Shown: positions 12,701 to 24,310, counted from the first letter of the stretch. The stretch: 64,000 nucleotides of DNA from Usnea hakonensis (GCA_013423325.1 BLJB01000204.1:25836-89835); one strand, 5' to 3'. A program made the numbers and translations. Notes: a model not told the origin generated them from the sequence alone.

Positions 12701-15030
12701 TTTCTTCCAGCAGCCACTCCACGGTGCAATCAATTAGCTCCCCAAGCAGCTCTGCAACCAGCATCAAATCAAATACTACCCCTAGCAGCAGTGTTGTGTC
12801 AACGGTTTCTTCCAGCAGCCACAACACAGTTCCCTCAAGCAGCTCCTCGAGCAGCGTTAAGTCGACTGGTACCTCTGGCAGCACCTCCAGCACTGCGACC
12901 AGCAGCTCTTTGAGCAGCAGTATCAAATCAACAGATACCTCTAGCAGCCACTCTACAATTACCTCCAGCAGCACTTTGAGCAGCGCTTCGAGCAGCATCA
13001 AGTCGACTGTTGTTTCCAGCAGCCATTCCAGCGCCGTGACAAGCAGCCCATCCAGCAGCAGTATCAAGCCCACGGTTACCTCCAGCGGTCAGTCTACAAT
13101 GTCCTCAAGCAGTGCTTTGAGCAGCCCTTCAAGCAGTATCAAGCCCACGGTTACCTCCAGCGGTCAGTCTACAATGTCCTCAAGCAGTGCTTTGAGTAGC
13201 CCTTCAAGCAGTATCAAGACGACTTCTATTGCTAGCAGCCAATCCAGCGCCGCGACAAGCAGCATTTCAAGCAGTAGCATCAAGTCAGTTGCTACTTCTA
13301 GCGGCCATTCTAGCGCTGTAACAAGCAGCTCATCCAGTAGCTCTTCAAGCAGCCCTTCCAGCAGCAGCATCAAGTCAACAGGTACCTCGAGCAGCCACTC
13401 CACGGTGTCCTCAAGCACCGCTTCAAGCAGCCCTTCAAGCAGTAGCATCAAGTCGACTGTCGCTTCCAGCAGCCAGACTAGCGCCATAACAAGCAGCGGG
13501 CCTTCAAGCAGTAGCATCAAGTCGACTGTTGTCTCCAGCAGCCAATCTAGCGCCGTAACAAGCAGCGGGCCTTCAAGCAGTAGCATCAAGTCGACTGTTG
13601 TTTCCAGCAGCCAATCCACTATGCCGTTAAGTAGCTCTTCAAGCGGTCACCCAACCACATCGTCTTCCTCCAGCAGCATCAAGTCGACTGTTGTTTCCAG
13701 CAGCCAATCTACGGGGCCCTCGAGTAGCTCTTCAAGCAGCCACCCTGCCACGTCGTCTGCCTCGAGCATTCCGTCATCCAACAGCCACTCGAGCACAGGA
13801 TCGTCTAGCGCACAGTCCACTCTTAGCTCTTCAGTCTCAACTACGCATAAGAGTACCGCTTCAAGCTCAGCCTCGATCACCCCAGCAAGCTCAATGACGT
13901 CGGTCGCCTCAAGCATTCGATCAAGTAGTCCCTCGAGCAGCCAATCCAGCACTCAGTCTTCAAGCTCGCTTTCGTCGATGCTAACGTCAGTTGCAAGCTC
14001 AACTAAGAGCACACTAAGCTCGTCTGCCGTGCCCTCCTCTTCGAGTCTTGCATCAAGCTCCAAGATATCTTCAGTTTTCAGCACCTCCCAGACCTCAGCT
14101 GTATCGTCCACCTCAGCACCATTGAGCTCTAGCTCCTCGCACACATCGGCTGTTCCTTCTTCCAGCTCCAAAACAACATGGGTCTCCAGCACTGTCCAAA
14201 CCTCGGTCGTTCCCTCGAGCTCCAAATCATCTTCGGTCTTGAGCACTATCCAAACTTCGGCTATATCGTCATCCTCAAGTGCACCCATGAGTACGGCATC
14301 CTCGCAGACCACAGCCGCTCCTTCGAGCTCCAAAGTCTCCTCAAGCTCTAATGCCTTATCTACCACAACGAAGAATCACAGGAAACACAAAACCAAGAGC
14401 ACCAAGACATCGTCAGCCTCCAGTACCGCCCAGACTACGACTGTGTCGTCGTCCTCAAGTGCACCCGTGAGCACCAGCTCCTCGCAAGCCACAGCCGCCC
14501 CATCAAGCTCCAAAGTGTCCTCAAGCGCACCCATAAGCACCAGCTCCTCGCAAACCACAGCCGCCCCTTCGAGCTCCAAAGTGTCCTCAAGCTCCGCTAC
14601 CCCATCCACCACCACAAAAGCCAAGAAATCCAAAACCACTGCCCCAGTCCGGTACTCCACCGTCGACGTCGTCACCACCGAAGTCATCTACACAACCGTC
14701 ACAAGCTGCCCCGTAACCACCAAAACTCACACCAAGCAAGGAAAAACCTCCATCGAGTACATCACCAGCCTCTCCACGTTCCTGACTACCGATACCGTGA
14801 CCATTTGCCCTCAATGCACCGCTACGACCCCGTCGTTCACACCGGCGTCTAGCACCCCGGCTCCGGCTACTAGCACGCCTACTGACTCGCCTGTTAACAT
14901 GCCTACTAGCTCGGGCGCAGGCGCCGCCGCTGCTGCTAGCACTCAGGCTGCGGCTGTTAGCTCGCCGGCTCCTACGACTATGGTTACGAGGAAGGTTTCG
15001 AGTGGTGTGCCTCAGTCAACGGTGTGGTAG
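9778..15030 (+). CDS. giant secreted Ser/Thr-rich mucin-like cell-wall protein
   Basis: Two exons, 9778-11367 and 11479-15030, joined by a 111-base GTAAGT...TTTAG intron, encode 1713 residues. An N-terminal signal peptide (MHSKIFISSLLGLANAV) precedes a short Cys-containing segment (DCSNCPIQTVTVTVTP), then about 1500 residues of low-complexity Ser with repeats. The first exon is built of units such as HPTSSSSSIKSTGSSSSS. The second uses SSKPASSSASSQSTSS and SSSIKSTVVSSSQS units. The C-terminal part has a TTEVIYTTVTSCP motif and a second Cys pair near TVTICPQC, both seen in fungal adhesin-type wall proteins. No hydrophobic GPI tail is visible; the protein ends in STVW. It is expected to be heavily O-mannosylated and exposed on the wall. 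An upstream in-frame TTG at 9769 is not used as start because ATG 9778 opens the signal peptide. Confidence 0.85.
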
Positions 15031-16468
15031 GATGAGATGGAGAACCTCGAGTTCTGGAGATTGTTCGGTAGATGGGTCTTGCTGGCTAAGATGCATCTCA
15101 TTGTTCAACTACAGGGAAAAATGTGGGAGGGCTCGTGGTGGTTAAGAGATTTTGCTTTTTTGCTTAAGTTGCGATTGATGGACTTGGGTGGACCTTGTTA
15201 GTTGATCGAGCTATCTTGCTTTTTGATTCTTTATTATTGGCGGTTGGGGGGGGTTTATAGATTGGGAAAAGTCACTCTTTTTGGTTTGTTTGTTTGGGAT
15301 AGAATGGGATATAGAAAATTTAAAAAAATTGTTCTTTTTGAAATTTTGTTTCAGAGTTGTGCAGGCTCGGGAACTTCTCTCCTGTGCTTGATATGTGTGA
15401 TTGCTGTCGTATTTTGGTAATCAATAGGATTCTGCAAGGATCCTTCTGGATTCGGCCCCTCTCCCTTCCACATTTGCTCTGCCGATCTCCCTAGACTAGA
15501 CCACAGGGACCATACCTAAGCTACTTTACAATATTCCATCTAATCTTCCACCTTTCTTTGAAAAGACTTATACGAAGCATCCAGCCTGAATTTTCCAGCA
15601 CAGATTGCTATTGTAACTAAAGCTTTTGGACACCTTGCGTGTGCGATCGTTTCGGAAAGAGCTGATGTGATTGCTGGCCGAAGGTGATACTGCATTTGGC
15701 GGCAATGTACGGCTTAAGGGCTAGTGAGTTGACGAGAGGAGTTGGTAGGGCTGGCGTCTCATTTGAGCTAATGGTCCTTGTCTTGTGCCTGCTGGCTGTC
15801 CTTCGTACTGCTATAGGGGCTCGGTGGGTTAAGGGTCCCAAGCCTTGCTCCTTTCGCCGGAGGGTGTACGTGTGGCGAGTACTAAGCTCCTGACGGACGC
15901 TGACGATGTGGTTCAGGGGAGGTAGCCTAGATCATGTTCGGCTGGGGTTCGATGCGGCGGCGAGGGATCGTGGTCGATACTATATCGAAATTGAGGATAC
16001 ATACTTTTGCGCAGTGTAAGTCACGTTCCGAGAGAGTGAGGAGCATAATCACCGCGGTATGTGCTTATTGGTCCGACTTGTCCTGTCAAAAATAGCGACG
16101 CCGAGAATACTGGTGTTATTGGGGGTGTAGGCGCCTTTCGTGGTGTGGACTGAAAGCGGAATATAGGTCTTGTTGTGTGAAACAAATTTAAGACCCAAGT
16201 AGGTTTCTTGAGGGAGACTGATAGAGATAAGGATATAAGAACGGAAGCGAACACATCGGTAGTTTCAGACCTGGTTTTTTGGCTTTACTTCAGCTATCAT
16301 CTCATATCTCCGGAGATGCCGAGTCCATGAAAGCTTAGTAGCTTTCTTGAGGTATTTATATTTGTCGACAAGAGAGCTATCATGATGATAGCCAGAAGAA
16401 AAGGTGGAGCAGTGATATAGGACCGTAATGAAGCCTGCGACTGTGGACTGCAGCTATTCCTGCGCCCT
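15031..16468. other. intergenic region, no gene recognised
   Basis: About 1.4 kb containing the 3' flank of the wall-protein gene and the 3' flank of the minus-strand metallophosphatase. Frames are under 80 codons and match no family I know. Confidence 0.5.
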
Positions 16469-17366
16469 CTAGATCTTGACAACTTTGCGGACATCAAAAT
16501 CCTTATAGGTACTGCCTTTGATCTTCTTCAAAGGTGAGGATTGAGAGGCTGTAGAATTCCCCGACTTTCCTCCTTGCAACGGAACCCCATTGATCATGTA
16601 GCCCCTCTGATTACTCACCAACCGTACCTGCCCTTGCTTGAAGTCAGATGTGAAGTGTATGGCCAAAGACCCAGAATTGAGTATCGGCGAGAGTTTTGTC
16701 TCCGAGGAGATCGGTTGAAAAAGCACAGCTCCAAGGATTGGCAAGGTCACTTGGCTTGGAGGTACCTTGAATTGTGGGCGCATGATGAGTGATGACAAGT
16801 ATGTTCCGTTTGGGCAGATCCTTTTCATTGCGAATGTTGTGTATCTCTCGCTGAACCCACTCGACATCCTGTTTGTGTTCTGAGTTGTGACTATCGACTG
16901 TCCAACCCTCAATGTGCTTGAAGTCATTGACCTTCATTTGTACCACAGCTTTGACGTCTTCAGGGATTTTTGAGTGGAGAGTGCAGCCGAGAATGGTGAT
17001 ACCCAAGGACGGGTCCATGTCTACGCGATCTCTAACCAATACGATGAGCTTTCCCTCGCAGCCAGGCTCCTTCTCGAGACATCTAGTAAGCCGAAGACCT
17101 TCGGCGTGGGATGTCCCAAAGAACTCGTGATTCCCAGGCACTAGGAAGACCTTGGTGAATTGTCTACACTGCTTGCGAAGAAACTCGAGGTAGGGCTGGT
17201 AGTCCTTAAGGCGTCCAATGTCCCCAGCGAGTATCAGGTATGGAGCAACTGCGGGAATGTCAAAGTCCGCATACTGCTGACCAACTTCGAGATGAAGGTC
17301 GGACATGATTTGAAAGCTTGTTCTGGACCTGGCGAAGCAACTGAACAGTCTTTGGGAAAATTCCAT
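16469..17366 (-). pseudogene. calcineurin-like metallophosphoesterase, frameshifted
   Basis: The minus-strand reading from ATG 17366 shows the metallophosphatase motifs in order: SDLHLE (D-x-H), LAGDIG (GD), VPGNHEF (GNHE) and VITHHAP (H). At the last motif the frame breaks: the sequence reads FGHT and then runs into a stop (TGA ending at 16644). The conserved continuation (HFTSDFKQGQ, then SNQRGY) is in another frame down to 16469. The shift lies at 16651-16658, within ...CATACACTTC, and equals loss of two bases of an AC repeat. It removes the second His of GHxH, a metal ligand, so the truncated product should be inactive. The family acts on phosphomonoesters or diesters; the substrate is unknown. 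A sequencing error is possible. Confidence 0.75.
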
Positions 17367-17849
17367 CGCACCGAGCCAAGCCAAGTAGGGGTCGCCTAGA
17401 TGGAAATGGGCGCTCTTCTGAAGAGCCTTGTGTGTCTCAGTATTGAGGAAGTGTAGCGTTATATGGTCCTGTAAGAGGCTCCCACCTACCGCGAATAGTA
17501 ATGTCTCTTCATCCAGATGTGTACGGAATTTGAAGCTCTAAGTTTGTTGTCAGACAGCTTGGGATTTTGATCACAGGAGCTTGTTTTGATTCTGAAGGAT
17601 CGAAAGGAGTGAAGCTGAAGAGGTTTGAGACTCGGCGATGTATGCCTCAAGTTTCACAAAGCAAGGTATTGGTTCATTTCCCCTATCTTCAATGTCATCG
17701 TAGCAACCTATTAGCTATTATGACTCAGACAGCCATGGAAAGTCTTGACTCCGTGTTTGGACTCCTGGCCGTACGGCAGCCGATTGCCTCATAGATGGGA
17801 TGAACCTGGACGAGCTGTGGTGTGTGAGAGACCTAACAGATACCCTAAT
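17367..17849. other. short intergenic stretch beside the transposon
   Basis: No gene recognised. It holds the presumed promoter of the metallophosphatase and ends at ...GATACCCTAAT, where the transposon has inserted. Confidence 0.5.
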
Positions 17850-17851
17850 TA

Positions 17852-17950
17852 GCATGCTCAAAAAAAATGCAATTTCTTGGCACACACACTTGTTGCACCA
17901 CCCACCTAAATTTATATGTAGAGACCAATATCCATCAGTATAATTATCTA
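17852..17950 (+). repeat. left terminal inverted repeat
   Basis: It matches the right end in reverse complement over about 95 bases. The first 47 bases are identical; after that all differences are C/T or G/A transitions. Confidence 0.9.
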
Positions 17951-18499
17951 TAATCCATAAAATCGTCGCAATATCCTAAAGTAGTAATAATGAAGCCCCA
18001 ACTTAGTATATATAGACTAATTAAGGTATCTTAGGCTACCTACTATAACTATAGATAACTATAGCCGTTTTATAGCCTCGGAGCTCCTATAGATATACTA
18101 GAAGCCTACTACTATCGCCGAAAGAGTCTATTATTATCGAGTTATAGCCTATAGATAGGAGCGTAATATTTAAGTATATAGTAGTCTAAATTTATATTAT
18201 TATAATATACGCGGTCGGCCTTAGAGATTTATATCTATAGCTAAAAAAGCCCTTCTCGAGTACTAGAATCAATATTTATAGGCCTATTAAAACGAGTTAG
18301 TATCGTTTCTAGAAGAAGAGTAGGGTCTATAAATAAGCCGGTAAATAATAGAATAGTTCCTAAAGGAAAATTAACTAAGTCGTTAATAATTATAACGCGT
18401 AGAATTATAGAGTAAGTTATTACGTATTATATAGTAAGCTATAATACTTAATCTTACTACCGAGTAGCTAGTCTTCCTTAACGAGGCCCTATTTAAAAT

Positions 18500-19040
18500 A
18501 TAGACCGAGTAGAGGTATATAGTATACGACCTAATTAAATAATATATTATTCGCAAAAATAATATAAGGAGGGATAATATCTAGAGTATTCTTTTAATCT
18601 ATACTATTAATAGCTACCTTCCCTATATATCTATTTAATTAGGGTATTTTAACGATAACGCCTTCTATAACTAGATTATTAATAAGCTACTACCTTACTA
18701 TAATCTATATTCGGAGCTACGAAGTATTATTTATCTAGATAATATTAGCCTCTACCTAAATCCTCGTATTCGCGATATAATAGAGGTTAAAGACTATCTA
18801 CTTCGCTTCCTCCCTCCCTATTTACCTAATTATAGTCTAATTAAACTTATATTTAGTATATTTAAGACGTAAATATAGCGCTATTTTCGATCCTTTTATA
18901 AGCTATTTAAGGGTGATTTCGGTAGCTTTCTAGCCTATATAATTAAGAATAGTAGATATAATAAGAAGGCTATAGAGTACTTTTATTACTATATAGAAGA
19001 ATATCTTTTTAAGAGTAATTATAAGGCCTTTTAGCGAGAG
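18500..19040 (+). pseudogene. decayed DDE transposase (Tc1/mariner, DDE_3 type)
   Basis: In the frame starting GGG at 18642 the reading contains GYFNDNAFYN, then YLDNISLYLNPRIRDIIE, then LLRFLPPYLPNYSLIK, followed by FSIFKT. This is the order of the second and third catalytic blocks of Tc1-type DDE_3 domains (D-N-x-S/A-x-H and PPYSPDxNPIE), with substitutions and stop codons as expected from C-to-T mutation. TAG and TAA interrupt the frame several times. The N-terminal DNA-binding part is no longer readable. No active product is possible. Confidence 0.8.
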
Positions 19041-21573
19041 CTTACTTTATAGGCTCTCTTAGAGGAGGTACTAAAGTAAAGAGCTCGATATAGATCTAAT
19101 TTAGTAGTATAATAACTTTAAGGGAGGTTACTTACGGGGGAAGACTATATAGAATAAGATCTTTTATAGAAGGTTATAAAAAGTGGCCAGGAGAAGCTTT
19201 TATAGATATAATCTTATTATAGAGATAAAACTATATAATTAAAAATAATTTATATAGACTACTCTATCGTTATTCCCTAGTTATATTATTATTTAAAATT
19301 ACTTATTTTTATTATTATAAATAATAAATTAGAGGCCTTCTAAAATCGTTTAATACCTTTCTTTCTATATAGTTATATAAAGTCTTATAAAACCGGTTAT
19401 TACCTTCCTTTCTATAGCTATATTATTATTTAAATCTACCCTACTTCTAAGACCTATTACTAAACGCTATTCGTAGATTCGTTATCTATCTCGCCGGCTT
19501 ATATATCGTTCGCTATACCGTCTTATACCTATATATATTATCGCGTAAATAGTTTATAAATCTATTCGATATCCCTAGAGATATCGCCTTACTATATACC
19601 GTTATAAATCTATCTAATATCTACTTATAGTCCTCTATCTTCTATATCTAATAGTCTATAATAGCTCGAATCTCGACTAGCCTTATTCTCGCCTTAGGGC
19701 TCTTAATTTGTAATATCTTCTATATCTAGAAATCGGCTAATATATCCTCCGCTTCGTCTTCCTCCGCGAGAGGATTTAAACGAGATAGCGAAGAAGCTAT
19801 ATCTAGTACCGTATATATATAAGACTTAGACTAAAAAGGAGGCGGAGGAGGAGGAGGAGGAGAAGAAGAATAAAAGGCCGATTATAGAAAAGAAGGAGGA
19901 GTTAGGATAGAAAATAAATATACCTAATACTATAGATACGATAGATATAGCTACTACGAAGGCTATAGAAGCTATAGAGGAGGCTATAGAGAAGGCTATA
20001 AAGAATCGAATATTATCGACTATATTATACGCTATATTATAGCCTACTCCTACTAATATACTTATATATCTATTAGGTAATTAAATCTCTTATTAATTAT
20101 CTACTGTCGGGTTTTCTTCGCCTTAGAAGACTACTATATATCGCCTATAGGCTTCTAATTCTAAATAAGATACCTTAATAGCGTATTTAGAGGATTATTT
20201 ATTAATATACCCTTAGTCCCCTTAGAAATAGCTTACGCCTAAGCGAGTTTCTAAGTAGTACTAATAATATAATAATTATTATTATAGGCCACGAAGTATA
20301 TATTATATTTATTACCGTATTTATTACTTTTATAGGTCTACTTAGTAAGTAATTCTTTAGTATAATTACTAATAGCCTTATTTTAATCTCGTTAATATAC
20401 TTACTACTCTTCCTACTATATAGTACGAGTCCTTCGCCTTATTAAACTTATAGGTAAGTTTATAGATCTACTTAATCTCTTTATATTAGCCTTAGCCCGA
20501 CTTATATACTCAATAACGATTTTAAATTTATAGTCTAGATATAAGCTATACTAGTAGCGTATAGAGTTAATAATTCGTACCTAGAAATCCTCTAAGAGAT
20601 CCTTTAAATTTACTCGCTATCGGGTTAATCTACTATACTAAGACTTAATATAGATAATATATAATTCGATTTTATTAAAATACGCCTACTATATCGCCTT
20701 ATTAATCTCTTACTCTAGAGCGTATATATCTAATATACTCTCTACCTAGGCCTTACTACTAAATAGTCTTATCTATTTAACGCGATAGAAGTTATTATTC
20801 GGATTATAAACCTTTAGGACGTATTTTAGATAAAAGAGGTATAGCTAGTTCTAGAATTACTTAAGTATATTCTTTTTATCTTTATCGATTTCATCCTCTT
20901 CGTCTAATACTCTTTTCAAATCTAAACTATACTCCCTCGCTAAGCTACCCTTCGAGGGAGTATACTTATAATCTTTACCCTTAGAGGTCTATTCGGCTAC
21001 CTTATTATAAGCCTACCTTATTATAAGTCGCTATCGTATATTTAAGAGGCCCTAACGACGGCGTACTTATTTAGAAGGCGGGTACTTTATACGACTCTAC
21101 TTAAGAGCCTTCTAAGTATAAGCCTTACCGGCCTCTTTTTATATATTAGTCTTTTTTTAGGCCTTTTAAGCCTTTCTTTCCTCCGTTTTAATCTTTCTAG
21201 CTAGTCTTCCTTCCTCCCTTTTAACCTTTTAAGTCTCCTTAGTATTTTTAATAGTCTTCTTTTTAGCCTCCTTATCGACTTTTTTAATCTACTTTTTAGA
21301 GACCTCTTTTTATACCTTCTTTTCGGCTTTCTCCTCTATAAAGAAGACCCTCTTTACCGCCTTCTTACTACGATTACTTAAACGAGACTTATCTATAGTA
21401 GCGACGATATTAGTAGTATAGCGTTAAATAGTAGTACGATATTTATTAGTAATAAGTTAGTTAGCGCGTATATTAGTCTTAGCCTAGATATTAGAAGAGT
21501 TCTAAGTACTACGGGGTATAATAATTATATATAGCTTTAAAAAATAACCAATTGCGACGAAAGAATAGATTTC

Positions 21574-21671
21574 AGGTAATTACGCTAATAGATATTAGTC
21601 TCTACATACAAATTTAGGTGGGTAGTGCAACAAGTGTGTGTGCCAAGAAATTGCATTTTTTTTGAGCATGC
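21574..21671 (-). repeat. right terminal inverted repeat
   Basis: Reverse complement of the left terminal repeat. The outermost bases end ...TTTTTTTTGAGCATGC, followed by the TA duplication. Confidence 0.9.
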
Positions 21672-21853
21672 TAAAACCCTAACCCTTCGACGAACAAGCC
21701 TTGGCAAAGTCTGTGTATTAGCGGTTAAAGTTCGGGTAGATCACGTATTTAATTGAGCCTCGAATAATACGCGTCAACGCGTCACACGCGAATTGCTTTC
21801 TTTTCCTTCACTCTTGTCTTCCGTGTAATGATCACTGAATCCTCTACTTCACC

Positions 21854-22627
21854 ATGAGTCCTACTAGCAAGGAGATCACAGAAGCCATCAAAGCCGCCCA
21901 AAAGCAAAGCCCAAATGTTGGAAGGAAGAAGCTAGTCGCTCAACTCAACGCAGACAAGGGATGGAGCCTCACAAGCAAAGATCTCAAGGAGCACCTTCCT
22001 CAAGAGTCAGAATCTGGGGAGGGCACTGCAGCGCATAAGGACAATGAAAAGCCTGAGACGAACTCCGGGCCTTCGCATGATCCCACCCCCAGAACCGACT
22101 CTCCTCAGCAGAAGTACAATTGCTTCCTGATCCGCGCCAAACCACACTCCAGTACCCCACCTCTCCAAGACATCCCAAGCCAAGTCGAGCCCTTCAACCT
22201 CAACAGCTTTGGCAACGAGATGGGCGAAATGCGCGAGCTAAAGGCGCGCCTCGGCTGGAAGAGTGCAACAGAGGTGGGGAAATTCTACGACCACAAGGGC
22301 ACGGACAGCTGGTACTACTACGTCTACGGGGAGGACGGGTCTTCTCAGCCGAAAAACGACGCGGCGAGCTTGGTGTGCTACAAGAAAATGAAAGGTGATA
22401 TTGCAGTCATACGCTCTGGGCCTGCCGGCACAGACACGCCCGAGTACTTCACGCAGAGGGAGTTGAGCGAGGCGGTGGAGTTCTACAAAACGCACGATCG
22501 ATCAAAGATTTTCCATGAACGTGAGAAGAGCCGGATGTCGAGATCTATGGGTATGAACCTCGGAGGTGTGCCTCATTTCTATTATAATGAGACCTCGCAA
22601 GGAGGTTCATTCTCTAGAACGTCTTGA
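21854..22627 (+). CDS. conserved fungal protein of unknown function (257 aa)
   Basis: Single exon with a normal start context (TTCACCATGAG). Residues 1-50 form a helical segment of the pattern I..AIKAAQKQSPNVGRKKL...W.LTSKDLKEHL. Similar segments stand at the N-terminus of fungal MYND zinc-finger and ankyrin proteins; no zinc finger follows here. The middle (50-90) is disordered and polar. The C-terminal half is a compact Trp/Tyr-rich domain (GTDSWYYYVYGEDG) ending in a basic helix (KIFHEREKSRMSRSMGM). No signal peptide or membrane segment. Codon use and GC content are normal although the gene starts about 180 bases from the RIP-mutated transposon. Function unknown. Confidence 0.75.
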   Translation: MSPTSKEITEAIKAAQKQSPNVGRKKLVAQLNADKGWSLTSKDLKEHLPQESESGEGTAAHKDNEKPETNSGPSHDPTPRTDSPQQKYNCFLIRAKPHSSTPPLQDIPSQVEPFNLNSFGNEMGEMRELKARLGWKSATEVGKFYDHKGTDSWYYYVYGEDGSSQPKNDAASLVCYKKMKGDIAVIRSGPAGTDTPEYFTQRELSEAVEFYKTHDRSKIFHEREKSRMSRSMGMNLGGVPHFYYNETSQGGSFSRTS

Positions 22628-23988
22628 GTACGGAAAACGTGGTGGCACGGATTGACGGCCTCTGCCAGCGTATTGGATTGTCATCTGTAACGTCGATGGC
22701 GTAAGAAATTTAGAATGGTTCGATTTCATTTACCGTGGTAATTGTCGAACGCTGACGGTAGTTCATCATTCGTCAAATCAGCACCATATCATGGCCATAT
22801 GGCTGGCGCTGCGGATCTTGTTGGTGTCTGACACGCTGCATTGAGCTGCATTGTTCGTAGATTTTATGTTTGCTCATGCCACTAAAGCTTGCAAGGTTCG
22901 CTGCAGATCCCTAGGACCAATATTGCTCAGGATCTGCTCCTTTCTTCGTTAGGGTGGCTCTTCGTCTATCATCAACGATGCTCCCTATTCTATAAAATGC
23001 TTGTCTGATTTCACCGCCAACTTTTGAAGTCTCACGTATTCCTCTGGTACATGAATCACTGCCAAATCGTCCAGATAATTCGTACGAAGAAAGGGGTCCA
23101 ATTCCATTGCTAGACCATTCAGTCTTCCCATGTGTTCTACCGCCTTTCAGTTTCACACCGTAGTGTCGATTCCAACCTCGCCCCTTACATTTCGTGTAAG
23201 CAGCAGAGGAAAAAGCAAAACGAGCTTTGCAGCTTTCCGTCGACCATCTGGCATTTCTTCTACTTCGAGGAAGTACGCTACGCTAACGCCCTTCCTTTTC
23301 TATTCCAGATCAAAGACACATCTTAGCCTCACTCCGATATCGACGATGATCCTCCAGATCTTTGGCCGTCCCCGAAGGACGCGGGTGCACAGTGGAAATC
23401 TCCTCCTTTTAATCGATCGCTATCCACACAATCAGCCTTGAGCAAGCATCTACAAATTCCAATGACCCAGGAGGACCTTTGTTCTGATACAAACCCGTGT
23501 CCCAGTCCCACAGAAAGCCTATCAAATCTCCGAAACCGAAAACGTCACGCCAGAAGCGCTGGTCCAGTTCTACCAGCCAAGAGAGCGATGTGGAAAATCA
23601 GTGAAGAGTAAGAGCCGGTATAAGTGGCAAATAGGAGGATATACTTTACAATCTCTGCTGGATAGAAGCCCAAAGAGGAGCGCGGCGCTGAGTCGATTGT
23701 CATCCACAATGTTGAAAGCGCAACCAGCAGACTCTTTAAGAAAAGGAAGAATACCTTTCCTAGTATCGATGCCTTAGAGGTGACGTAGAATACATGGTGT
23801 CAGTCTAGGCACCATCAAAGGGTCAACTCACAACCACTGGGTATCTTATCTTGTCCCCGCATTCGACCGAAGGACCTTGGACGTCATTCTTTTTCCACCT
23901 CCTCAAATTTCTCAATACTTTTCTTAGTACAAGACCAAAATTCTAGACCTCAAGTCAGGCAATGACTTGATTGGGGCTGCTCACGGCT
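22628..23988. other. intergenic region with possible gene remnant
   Basis: No gene is firmly supported. All three plus-strand frames are open for about 95-100 codons around 23327-23770. One frame (23327-23611) reads a polar, disordered protein with plausible splice signals nearby (CTAAC and TTCCAG at 23283-23308), but the frames contradict one another. I treat this as a possible decayed or small gene without naming it. Confidence 0.25.
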
Positions 23989-24310
23989 ATGTTTACCACT
24001 TTTATCGGCGCCAAGCGCCTGTGTGAGATGCTCAGCGACCCCACCAAAATGGTCGTCTGCCCCGGCGTCTACGATGGCCTGACCATACGTTTGGCTCTGG
24101 CAGCAGGAGCTGAATGCTCATACATGGTCTACCACTCTTCTCCCCTCCTCATACACTCCCCTACGCTTCATCCAAAAGGCAAGCAAATAGACATGTAGGG
24201 AAGCGTAAAGCATGAGTTATATCATTGTCTTGCTTTCAGGTAGCCTCGTACTTGACTGGATCGACGGTTCATGGATCATGGATGAGACCTTGGCCGTCGA
24301 GGGCTATTGA
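23989..24310 (+). pseudogene. fragment of a PEP mutase/isocitrate lyase-family enzyme
   Basis: From ATG 23989 the frame encodes GAKRLCEMLSDPTKM, VVCPGVYDGLT and ALAAGAECSYM. This is the N-terminal signature of the fungal phosphoenolpyruvate mutase/2-methylisocitrate lyase-like family (PGVYDGL...ALxAGFxxLYMTGAGT). After SYM the frame runs out. A possible continuation (LTGSTVHGSWM) follows the polypyrimidine tract and CAG at about 24230-24240, but the conserved downstream part is in shifted frames or absent. Family members cleave or rearrange C-C or P-C bonds in 2-oxo acids. Only about one fifth of the usual 300 residues can be followed, so this is a remnant. Confidence 0.65.

Larger units (their letters stand above)
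17852..21671 (+). mobile_element. RIP-mutated Tc1/mariner-like DNA transposon, 3.82 kb
   Basis: The element is bounded by inverted repeats beginning GCATGCTCAAAAAAAATGC and flanked on both sides by TA (17850-17851 and 21672-21673), the duplication made by Tc1/mariner transposases. The interior is AT-rich and saturated with TA dinucleotides and stop codons in every frame. The left half, plus strand, still encodes a recognisable DDE transposase domain. The right half contains Glu/Lys-rich readings (plus strand near 19840-20040, minus strand near 21130-21400) that I cannot assign. 3.8 kb is longer than a typical one-gene element of this family (about 1.3-2 kb). Confidence 0.88.

Noticed and set aside
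10026..14687. Long minus-strand open frames (up to 369 codons) rich in Leu and Glu
   Set aside because: They lie entirely antisense to the Ser-rich repeats and mirror their periodicity; no start context, splice signals or family resemblance.
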